A stretch of 64,000 nucleotides of DNA from an uncultured Flavobacteriaceae bacterium (GTDB lineage Bacteria > Bacteroidota > Bacteroidia > Flavobacteriales > Flavobacteriaceae). Under the pieces are notes generated by a model. That model made no database searches. It was given only the letters and a program-made list of their open reading frames with translations, and was not told where the DNA came from. Of the stretch, positions 1 to 7,642 are shown in pieces; positions within the stretch are counted from its first letter, which is position 1, and every line of letters starts with the position of its first letter. Position numbers and translations under genes: made by a program. The stretch spans positions 124,001 to 188,000 of the forward strand of contig CALDYU010000005.1 of NCBI GenBank assembly GCA_937944485.1. Direction: 5' to 3'.

Positions 1-20
1 AATATCATATAGGGTATTGG

Positions 21-302
21 GTGTTAAATCAAAAACCCCCTACTAAAGCCGCTACCCACCCCAGTAATATATGCAAACCTGAAATGTTCTCAGCGTATGA
101 TAATCCAAGAAAAACCACGATGCAAGAACTACGCTTTATTATGGAAAAAAAACGACCAAAAACTGTAGTTTCTAGAAAAAATAGACGCTTTTTCGATAAA
201 GAACAAAAAGCAGCTAATGCGTATTTAAAAAACTATTTGCAGCGTTTCTATAAGATACAAGCTGAAGTTGATAATGCTGTAATCTATACTCTATTAGAGT
301 AA
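21..302 (+). CDS. Uncharacterised basic small protein, possibly partial
   Basis: I do not recognise this protein. The frame stays open to the left edge of the window, so it may be the C-terminal end of a longer gene. Inside the window the possible starts are GTG at 21, ATG at 84 and ATG at 120. The last 60 residues look most protein-like: rich in Lys/Arg (KKRPKTVVSRKNRRFF) followed by a predicted helical stretch with several Tyr and Leu. There is no signal peptide or membrane segment. It converges on bioD and overlaps its stop by 9 bases. Function unknown; a chance frame is possible. Confidence 0.4.
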   Translation: MLNQKPPTKAATHPSNICKPEMFSAYDNPRKTTMQELRFIMEKKRPKTVVSRKNRRFFDKEQKAANAYLKNYLQRFYKIQAEVDNAVIYTLLE

Positions 303-911
303 TTCTAAGTTGTTTCGAAATAGATTCGCGTATTTTCGAATTGTCTTTTTGTCAAAAATAGGTTCTTCATTGATACGCCCTATTACAGGTGATTTCGTCT
401 TATCTCTTATTATTTGTTCCGTAGTTGGGTGCTCATCTCCACTAAATAATAATGAAATATGATATCCTTTTTGTTTGAGAACTTCGACGGTCAATAAGGT
501 ATGATTGATACTGCCTAAATAATGTCGTGATACTACGACCACTTTATCATTAGGCTTAATTAGGTCTAGTATCGTATCATTTTCGTTTAATGGAACCAGC
601 AAGCCCCCTGCTCCTTCAATGACCAAATGATTATTCGTTACTGGAATTTTAATATTTTGAAGATTGATTTGTACAGCATCTATTGCAGCTGCAGCATGGG
701 GACTCATAGGAGTTTTTAACGCATAGCTATTTGGATGAATAACCGTCTTCGAATTTGAGAGTAGGCGCTTTACTTTATGACTGTCAGAATTGTCTAAATC
801 ACCTGCCTGAATAGGTTTCCAGTAGTCAGCCTCAAGTGCTTCGGTAATTATCGCCGCAGCTATTGTTTTTCCAACTTCTGTAGATATGCCAGTAACAAAA
901 AGGCGCTGCAT
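294..911 (-). CDS. bioD: Dethiobiotin synthetase BioD
   Basis: ATP-dependent carboxylase that closes the ureido ring of dethiobiotin from 7,8-diaminopelargonate and CO2, the penultimate step of biotin synthesis, in the cytosol. The N-terminus carries the P-loop GISTEVGKT, the BioD version of Walker A, and a later VIEGAGGLLVPL segment matches the family Mg/ATP-binding region. Length of about 205 residues is normal. I chose ATG at 911 (MQRLFVTG) because it sits one base after the stop of the upstream gene and directly precedes the P-loop strand; the frame stays open further upstream to 938 but would overlap that gene. It is the last gene of the bioF operon; bioA and bioB are not in the window. 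Confidence 0.93.
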   Translation of the reverse strand: MQRLFVTGISTEVGKTIAAAIITEALEADYWKPIQAGDLDNSDSHKVKRLLSNSKTVIHPNSYALKTPMSPHAAAAIDAVQINLQNIKIPVTNNHLVIEGAGGLLVPLNENDTILDLIKPNDKVVVVSRHYLGSINHTLLTVEVLKQKGYHISLLFSGDEHPTTEQIIRDKTKSPVIGRINEEPIFDKKTIRKYANLFRNNLELL

Positions 912-912
912 T

Positions 913-1296
913 TTATTCTGGCTTTGTAATGATTCCACAACTCAAACATTTGTATTTTCTCTTTTCAAAAAACGGAAAAAGTTTATGAAATAAGCTTTTA
1001 CGTTCGTAAAACGTTTCTGATTTCGCGGCCTTACAATTAGGACAAATAATGGGCTTGCCATCATGATCAATAGCATAAGCTCTAATCTCGTTATAAATTG
1101 CTAGCGCTCTTTCCTTATCCTTGGTATACACCTCTAATTTTACGCCACCAATAGCAGTACTTATTAAAGGGTCAGAATTCAAAGTGTTTTCATCGCGAAG
1201 AAAAACTGGAATACCTTCTGCCTCTAATTTTCCTTTTATGATTTGTACATCAGCAACAAATTCAAATGCTGCTATTCTGTAAAATGTCTCTTCCAT
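913..1296 (-). CDS. DUF2007 domain protein with C-terminal zinc ribbon
   Basis: The first 72 residues match the DUF2007 'putative signal transducing protein' type: a compact alpha/beta domain with FYRIAAFEFVADVQIIKGKLEAEGIPVFLRD and a GGVKLEVYTKDKERALAI strand-helix. This is a ferredoxin-like fold of unknown ligand. The C-terminus adds two Cys pairs (C85/C88 and C117/C120), which should form a zinc ribbon. ATG at 1296 is preferred over the upstream TTG at 1305; it starts 5 bases after the bioF stop and ends one base before bioD, so it is translationally embedded in the biotin operon. A role in biotin metabolism is suggested only by this position. Confidence 0.8.
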   Translation of the reverse strand: MEETFYRIAAFEFVADVQIIKGKLEAEGIPVFLRDENTLNSDPLISTAIGGVKLEVYTKDKERALAIYNEIRAYAIDHDGKPIICPNCKAAKSETFYERKSLFHKLFPFFEKRKYKCLSCGIITKPE

Positions 1297-1301
1297 ATGT
1301 T

Positions 1302-2489
1302 TCAAAGATACTTCTTCAACAATTGCAATACTAGTCCGACTTCATCAGGACTATTATAACTATGCAGACAAAAACGAAGTCGTTCTTTACCTTCAGGTAC
1401 TGTTGGCGATAGAATTGCCTTAACATCAAAACCCTTCTCTGCTAATTTTTGAGAAATAGTCTTGACTTTATCATTGCCTGAAACGATACAACATTGAATA
1501 GCAGAAACACTCGACACAAAATTTTTCTCTAGCCCCAAAGACTTTAGTTTACTTTTGAACAGTGCAATATTCTTTTGAAGTACGCCAATCTCGTTTTGAC
1601 CATTAGATAGTTCAAGATAATTATAGGAAGAAAAAATGGTGGTTACCGTATGTGGCGTAAGTGCTGTCGTATAAATAATACTTCGAGCAAAGTTGATGAG
1701 ATAGTTTTTTAAACTTTCTGACCCTAAAATAGCCGCTCCGTGGCACCCTAGAGCTTTACCAAAGGTTACGATTCGAGCGAAGGCTTTTTTTTCTATTGCT
1801 AATTGCTGCACCAAACCTACTCCGTTTTTACCAAAAACTCCTATAGCATGAGCTTCATCGATAATTAAATGAAAACCCTCGGCATCACAATATTCAGAGA
1901 GTTTTTTTAAGTCAGGCGAATCACCGTCCATAGAAAAGATTGCTTCAGTTACGATGTAAATTTCTGCGTTCGAAATGTTTGATGAAGCGCGCACTGAGTC
2001 TAATTGAGATTCACCAACGGCTTGCTTTATCTTACTTTTTAAATCTTCTAAATCGTTATGTTTGAACTTATAGCTTTTTGCATTACTCATTTTTATTCCA
2101 TCACGAATACTGGCATGAATAAATTCATCGTAAAACACGATATCATTGCGTTGAGGTACAGCACTAAAAAAGCCAATATTAGCATCATAGCCAGAATTAA
2201 AGACCAATGCACTCTCTGTATTGTGAAACTGGGTTAGCCATTTTTCTAGCTCATTGTACATGGCATGATTGCCAGATAACAACCTTGAACCTGAAGCTCC
2301 ATTCTGAACACTATTTTTTTTTAAGCCAAGCTGAAAAGTATTCGCATAAATAGTTTCGTTACTAGCAAAACCTAAGTAATCATTGCTTGAAAAGTCAATC
2401 AAATTATTAGAAAGTGGTAAGCTTCGTAGGGTTTTATTATCAATTCGATCTTGTAATTTTTGCTGTAGTTTTTGTGGCAATTGAGGCAT
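1302..2489 (-). CDS. bioF: 8-amino-7-oxononanoate synthase BioF
   Basis: PLP enzyme of the alpha-oxoamine synthase family that condenses pimeloyl-ACP/CoA with alanine to give 8-amino-7-oxononanoate, the first committed biotin step. Visible signatures are NDYLG near residue 37, the GASGSRLLSGN substrate loop near 64-74, DEAHAIGVFG at 211-220 (cofactor-binding Asp and His) and the Schiff-base lysine K245 in TFGKALGCHG. The length of 395 residues is typical. The ATG at 2489 is chosen over a TTG two codons upstream. A good promoter lies just upstream. It is the first gene of bioF-DUF2007-bioD. A close relative such as 2-amino-3-ketobutyrate CoA ligase is less likely because of the bioD neighbour. 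Confidence 0.92.
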   Translation of the reverse strand: MPQLPQKLQQKLQDRIDNKTLRSLPLSNNLIDFSSNDYLGFASNETIYANTFQLGLKKNSVQNGASGSRLLSGNHAMYNELEKWLTQFHNTESALVFNSGYDANIGFFSAVPQRNDIVFYDEFIHASIRDGIKMSNAKSYKFKHNDLEDLKSKIKQAVGESQLDSVRASSNISNAEIYIVTEAIFSMDGDSPDLKKLSEYCDAEGFHLIIDEAHAIGVFGKNGVGLVQQLAIEKKAFARIVTFGKALGCHGAAILGSESLKNYLINFARSIIYTTALTPHTVTTIFSSYNYLELSNGQNEIGVLQKNIALFKSKLKSLGLEKNFVSSVSAIQCCIVSGNDKVKTISQKLAEKGFDVKAILSPTVPEGKERLRFCLHSYNSPDEVGLVLQLLKKYL

Positions 2490-2512
2490 CGTCAAATGTA
2501 CTATCTTTCAAT

Positions 2513-2546
2513 CAAATTTAAAGAATTGATATCTTTAAAATACAAA
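2513..2546 (-). promoter_or_regulatory. bioF operon promoter
   Basis: On the minus strand, TTTG (2543-2546) is followed after 22 bases by TAAATTTG (2513-2520), a perfect match to the Bacteroidota -33/-7 consensus with normal spacing. Transcription would start about 15-20 bases before the bioF ATG. I see no obvious biotin-repressor palindrome over it. Confidence 0.65.
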
Positions 2547-2621
2547 TTACAAGTACTGTTTATTAAGCATTGTTTTATTGAGATTAGTTGTAGAGACATT
2601 TATTTTTTTTAAATTCTATTA

Positions 2622-2663
2622 TTGTTTATCGATAATTTTATTATATTTGTTATCGTTAAACAA
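2622..2663 (+). promoter_or_regulatory. Promoter flanked by inverted-repeat operator (DUF2975/XRE operon)
   Basis: Two 14-base arms, TTGTTTATCGATAA (2622-2635) and TTATCGTTAAACAA (2650-2663), are reverse complements with one mismatch. The 14 bases between them end in TATATTTG (2642-2649), a perfect -7 box. One arm therefore covers the -33 region and the other the start site, as expected for an operator bound by a dimeric or tetrameric repressor. The ATG follows 13 bases later. The likely ligand is the XRE protein encoded at the end of the operon (inference). Confidence 0.6.
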
Positions 2664-2676
2664 TAATTTATTTATT

Positions 2677-3186
2677 ATGAATTCTGCAAAAACATTATTT
2701 ACCACATTAAATACTCTTATTTTTATTATTATTCTAGCCTTAGGAATTGGCTTTCTTTTTACAGTTTTATCTATTTCTGGAGTTTCTACTGAGCTTGTTA
2801 ATTTCAAGAACGAAATTCCAAATACGACATTAAGCGCCTCTCACTATATATTTATGGGGTTGAACCTACTAATATATTTTATTTTTATTTACGGGCTTTT
2901 CAAACTTCGAATTGTCGCAAAATTGTTTTTAAACAATACTTTTTACGATGTTGAATTAGGAAAAAACAGCAATTTATCAGGAAAGTGTTTTGTTCTTTCT
3001 GGGGTTTTCTGGTGGCTTTTTGATGGACTTAGTAGTATTCATTTTAATAATACTGTCTCAATTGGAGTCAGTGAAAAAACATTTGTCTATCTCTTTTTCA
3101 TTGTAATAGGATTATTCTTAATGCTAACGAGCAAAATATTTGACGACGCTTTCGATCTTAAGAATGAAAACGATCTAACTATATAG
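2677..3186 (+). CDS. DUF2975 family membrane protein, first copy
   Basis: A membrane protein of about 169 residues with four predicted hydrophobic segments (roughly residues 10-35, 55-75, 105-125 and 130-155), matching the DUF2975 type found beside small XRE regulators (the Bacillus YoaS/YozG arrangement). Function unknown. The ATG at 2677 follows the promoter/operator; the frame extends upstream to 2578 but that would place coding sequence across the promoter. The C-terminus ends LKNENDLTI, almost identical to the end of the next gene (LKEENDLTI), showing that the two are tandem duplicates. Spacing to the next gene is 3 bases. Confidence 0.75.
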   Translation: MNSAKTLFTTLNTLIFIIILALGIGFLFTVLSISGVSTELVNFKNEIPNTTLSASHYIFMGLNLLIYFIFIYGLFKLRIVAKLFLNNTFYDVELGKNSNLSGKCFVLSGVFWWLFDGLSSIHFNNTVSIGVSEKTFVYLFFIVIGLFLMLTSKIFDDAFDLKNENDLTI

Positions 3187-3189
3187 AAT

Positions 3190-3690
3190 ATGAAAAAAGC
3201 AATAGTATTTAAAACGCTAATAGATATTCTATTTATTGGGTTATGTTTTGGTTTTCTTAGCTTAATTTTTGTCGCTCCCTTTGGGTTAAATATGTTCGCT
3301 ATAGAAAATAAAGAAATATATGATTGGAGTGTATTCTCATGGACTATTCATTTACTTTCATTAGTATCCTACGTATTACTTCTAATTGGAATTAAACAAC
3401 TTAAGAAAGCGGCCAAACATATGTTAAAAAAGAATCTATTTGCCATTAAAATTTCAGATTTTTTAAGAAAATCTGGGAAGTATTTAATTTTCAGTTCCGT
3501 AATTAGTTATTTAACCTTCCTAATAGTGTTTATAAAAAATCTTACCATTGAAAATAAGCTAAATATTATATTTGATAATAACTTGTTATTGCAAATGATT
3601 ATAACGGCTGTTGGTCTCTTTTTCCTAATTCAGAGTGATGTTTTAAGAACTGCAAAACAGCTTAAAGAAGAAAACGATCTAACTATTTAA
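3190..3690 (+). CDS. DUF2975 family membrane protein, second copy
   Basis: Paralogue of the preceding gene: 166 residues, four hydrophobic segments in the same places, a basic loop after the second (KQLKKAAKHMLKKNLF corresponding to KLRIVAKLFLNNTFY in copy one) and the shared tail LKEENDLTI. Sequence identity elsewhere is low, so the duplication is old. It sits 3 bases after copy one and 2 bases before the XRE gene, so all three should be co-translated. The pair may form a hetero-oligomer in the inner membrane (inference); no catalytic motif is visible. Confidence 0.75.
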   Translation: MKKAIVFKTLIDILFIGLCFGFLSLIFVAPFGLNMFAIENKEIYDWSVFSWTIHLLSLVSYVLLLIGIKQLKKAAKHMLKKNLFAIKISDFLRKSGKYLIFSSVISYLTFLIVFIKNLTIENKLNIIFDNNLLLQMIITAVGLFFLIQSDVLRTAKQLKEENDLTI

Positions 3691-3692
3691 TT

Positions 3693-3896
3693 ATGTCCAT
3701 AATAGTAAATTTAGATATTATGCTGGCAAAACGTAAGATGAAAAGTAAAGTGTTGGCAAAAGCCATTGGCATAACGGAAGCTAATCTATCGATTCTAAAA
3801 TCTGGAAAGGCAAAAGCGATTCGGTTTTCAACATTAGAGGCTATTTGTAAGGAATTGGATTGTCAGCCAGCGGATATTTTGGAATACCAGAACTAA
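3693..3896 (+). CDS. Small XRE-type transcriptional regulator (HTH_26/YozG-like)
   Basis: A 67-residue protein that is only a Cro/C1 helix-turn-helix: MLAKRKMKSKVLAKAIGI, then TEANLSILKSGKAKAIRF as turn and recognition helix, then STLEAICKELDCQPADILEY, the standard HTH_26 ending. There is no sensor domain, so signal input must come from partners, most simply the two DUF2975 membrane proteins co-expressed upstream. It is the last gene of the operon and ends at a strong hairpin. Autoregulation through the inverted repeat at 2622-2663 is inferred. Confidence 0.85.
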   Translation: MSIIVNLDIMLAKRKMKSKVLAKAIGITEANLSILKSGKAKAIRFSTLEAICKELDCQPADILEYQN

Positions 3897-3897
3897 A

Positions 3898-3925
3898 AAA
3901 GCCATTCACATAAGCGAATGGCTTT
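3898..3925. terminator. Bidirectional terminator between XRE operon and atpDC
   Basis: The arms AAAGCCATTC and GAATGGCTTT (10 bp) close an 8-base loop. An A-run precedes it and T/A-rich sequence follows, so it can serve the XRE operon on the plus strand and atpC on the minus strand. Confidence 0.75.
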
Positions 3926-3946
3926 ATAAATTTTATAATGAATAAG

Positions 3947-4225
3947 TTAGTCTGCTAGAACAATTACTTTATTATCTTTCATTTCAATAGTACCGCTTGA
4001 AATGGGCAATACTGTTTTTCCATCTGAATTTTTAGTAAACTTATTTTCATAGGCTTCTTCAACGATAACATCACCTTCAATCTGCACATTACCTTCTTGA
4101 AGCAATGAAACAATTGGCGCGTGATCTGTCAACATTTGAAACTCTCCATTTATACCAGGTACAGTAACTGAAGTAACTTCTCCTGCAAATAATGTAGCTT
4201 CTGGGGATACGATTTCTAAATACAT
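3947..4225 (-). CDS. atpC: F1Fo ATP synthase epsilon subunit
   Basis: Central-stalk subunit of F1, linking gamma rotation to the c-ring. The 92 residues cover only the N-terminal ten-stranded beta sandwich (MYLEIVSPEATLFAGEVTSVTVPGINGEFQMLTDHAPIVSLLQEG). The C-terminal two-helix inhibitory domain of E. coli-type epsilon is absent, which is usual in Bacteroidota. It lies 81 bases downstream of atpD in the same direction, as a two-gene unit detached from the rest of the atp genes, none of which are in the window. The gap between the two genes holds a repeat. Confidence 0.93.
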   Translation of the reverse strand: MYLEIVSPEATLFAGEVTSVTVPGINGEFQMLTDHAPIVSLLQEGNVQIEGDVIVEEAYENKFTKNSDGKTVLPISSGTIEMKDNKVIVLAD

Positions 4226-4232
4226 CTTTATA

Positions 4233-4303
4233 TAGTTGTCGGTTGACGGTTATTGGTTGATAGTTTATTTCACGAACAACCATCAACTAACTCCTGTCAA
4301 CTA
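4233..4303. repeat. GTTGA-word inverted repeat between atpD and atpC
   Basis: The left half has repeated GTTGA/GGTTGAT words (4233-4265) and the right half has the complementary ATCAACT/GTCAACT words (4276-4303). Outer arms TAGTTG/CAACTA (4233-4238, 4298-4303) and inner arms GTTGAT/ATCAAC (4256-4261, 4282-4287) could form a long imperfect hairpin in the atpDC message. It resembles interspersed repeats seen in Flavobacteriaceae; this family assignment is from memory and should be checked. Confidence 0.5.
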
Positions 4304-4306
4304 TTT

Positions 4307-5839
<1,533 letters not shown>

Positions 5840-5886
5840 TTATTCTTTAACTGAAAGTACAATAACTGCGACTGATTTTCAGGCTG

Positions 5887-5894
5887 CAAAGATA
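5887..5894 (-). promoter_or_regulatory. atpD promoter -7 box
   Basis: The minus strand reads TATCTTTG, a perfect TANNTTTG. A TTTTC motif stands in the -33 region about 18-20 bases upstream, a weak match. The predicted leader is about 65-70 bases. Confidence 0.5.
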
Positions 5895-5942
5895 TAGCAT
5901 TACTATTGAAATGAAAACTACTTTTCAGGTTTTTTACGAAAC

Positions 5943-5973
5943 AAAAAAGGTGCTATTCTAGCACCTTTTTTTA
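5943..5973 (-). terminator. Terminator downstream of the SGNH lipoprotein gene
   Basis: AAAAAAGGTGCT and AGCACCTTTTTT form a 12-bp hairpin around a short ATTCT-type loop. On the minus strand it lies 20 bases after the stop at 5993 and is followed by a T-run. It also insulates the atpD promoter region. Confidence 0.8.
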
Positions 5974-5992
5974 TTTAAAGTTGTATGCACAT

Positions 5993-7633
5993 CTATTGAA
6001 GTGTGGGGGAATAATTTGTAGGATAGTCCCCAACATTTACAAAACTACCAGATGCTTCAAAATTAGATCCGTAAGTAGCATCTATCGCTTTCATAAACTC
6101 ATTTGCAATTAATGCATAACCTCTTGCCGTTGGGTGAACACCGTCTAAAGAAAAAGCACTCCCTGTTACGAGATTGCTAGTTAGCGTAAATTGACCACTG
6201 GTAATACCACCATTTGCTAGTTGATTCAATAATGCATTAGCATCTACAAAGGCTAAACCTGCTTGGCTTGCTGCAGCTTGAATAATCGAATTAAAAGCAG
6301 TCGTTGCTGCTGCAATTTCTTCTTGTTCACTGGGCAATAATACCCATTTATCTGCCAATGGCAAAGTAATTCCTTCAACAGAAAATTGACCCGCCAATGC
6401 TTGTGGTAACCCTTGCGCCATTAATGCTGCAACTGAGGCCGTATTAACTGTGCCTATAATTGCTGAACTTGGCAGTACAAACAAATCATCTTCGGTTGCC
6501 TCTCTTGTTTGTCCATAGGTATTTCCGAGCAATCCAGCTACAAGTGGCGCTGCTGCTGCAGGAAGTCCGAAGGACTCTACAAAAGCAGGAAAGGTAGGAC
6601 TAGCTGCCAAAACTCCTGCGATTTGAGCGGATAAATCAGGAAGGCTTTCATCACGAATTACGACCTCACTAGCAGCTGTAGAAGAGAACTCGATTGATCT
6701 TTCAGGTACTCCTAAAAAAGCATATACCTGATTCAGCTGACCAAAAATACCATTCAAAGTTGGTATTAGAGGCCCAAAAGTTTCATTCGTCGGATCAAGA
6801 GGGTTGTGTGGAACCGTGGTAAAATGAGGAATACTGGTCACATTAGGAATATTAGCTACTACGCCCTGTGCCCCTCCAGCAGTAAGTGTTGCTATTAAAG
6901 CGCCATAACTTCCATCAAAACCAACCCCTGGAGCGCCAGATACCGGAGTAAGTGGATTAGTACCATCACCTCCTGTAGTCGCATAGCCTAGCACGTCGTT
7001 ATTGCCAATCCATAATGAAAAGAAAGTTGGTGCTTGCCCTACTGCCAATTCTAGAACACTGGCATTAGGTGTACTACCCGTCATACGAACGAAGAACGGA
7101 TTCGCCAATCCTAATTGAAGATTAGCCAAATTACCATATCCTGGTGCGAGCAGATGAAAACTTTTTGCACCTGGCACACCCAGATTATTAAAAGGTCCTG
7201 CCGGATTATTTAGAGCAATATCTGTAGTTACCGTTACAGGTCCAATAAGAGATTCTAGTCCCACGGGGACCGAACCATTAAATACTAATCTAGGGTTTTG
7301 AATTCGCGTTCCTGCCAAAGCTAAACCTCCAAAATTATCGCTGGTTAAAGGTTGTGAAAAACTTCCGCCTCCAATTTGAGCAAATTTTTGAGAAAGAATA
7401 TTTGGAAACGACAGATTTTGAGAGGCCTGAAATAATGCGCCATCAGTAAAACCAGCAGTTAATGAATTTCCTAAAGCAACATAGTTCGAAAAATCAGCAG
7501 AACCAGCATTAAGCTCTTCAAATTCTTGTTCGATTATTTGTTCAGAAATATCTACATCTTCGGGGTCATTACAAGCTGCAAAAACTAATAAGGCAGCAAG
7601 AAATCCTATATATTTAATTTTCATCATTTTCAT
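5993..7633 (-). CDS. SGNH/GDSL-hydrolase outer-membrane lipoprotein
   Basis: Lipoprotein signal with lipobox FAAC (C21). The SGNH catalytic blocks are visible: block I YVALGNSLTAGF with nucleophile S57, block III-type WIGNNDVLG at 208-215, and block V DGVHPTARGYALIANEF with D497 and H500. At 546 residues it is larger than simple GDSL esterases, with long Ala/Gly/Pro-rich insertions between blocks. It is predicted to cleave an ester such as an acyl or acetyl group at the cell surface; the substrate cannot be read from sequence. It follows a TonB-dependent receptor by 9 bases, a recurrent pair in Bacteroidota, so the two probably act on the same ligand. Confidence 0.85.
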   Translation of the reverse strand: MKMMKIKYIGFLAALLVFAACNDPEDVDISEQIIEQEFEELNAGSADFSNYVALGNSLTAGFTDGALFQASQNLSFPNILSQKFAQIGGGSFSQPLTSDNFGGLALAGTRIQNPRLVFNGSVPVGLESLIGPVTVTTDIALNNPAGPFNNLGVPGAKSFHLLAPGYGNLANLQLGLANPFFVRMTGSTPNASVLELAVGQAPTFFSLWIGNNDVLGYATTGGDGTNPLTPVSGAPGVGFDGSYGALIATLTAGGAQGVVANIPNVTSIPHFTTVPHNPLDPTNETFGPLIPTLNGIFGQLNQVYAFLGVPERSIEFSSTAASEVVIRDESLPDLSAQIAGVLAASPTFPAFVESFGLPAAAAPLVAGLLGNTYGQTREATEDDLFVLPSSAIIGTVNTASVAALMAQGLPQALAGQFSVEGITLPLADKWVLLPSEQEEIAAATTAFNSIIQAAASQAGLAFVDANALLNQLANGGITSGQFTLTSNLVTGSAFSLDGVHPTARGYALIANEFMKAIDATYGSNFEASGSFVNVGDYPTNYSPTLQ

Positions 7634-7642
7634 ATTATGAGA

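Noticed and set aside
2578-2676. N-terminal extension of the first DUF2975 protein
   Set aside because: The extension would be coded by the promoter/operator region; ATG at 2677 gives a first helix like that of the second copy.
4089-4286. 65-codon frame spanning atpC and the upstream repeat
   Set aside because: It overlaps atpC in another frame and its N-terminal part is translated from the repeat hairpin.
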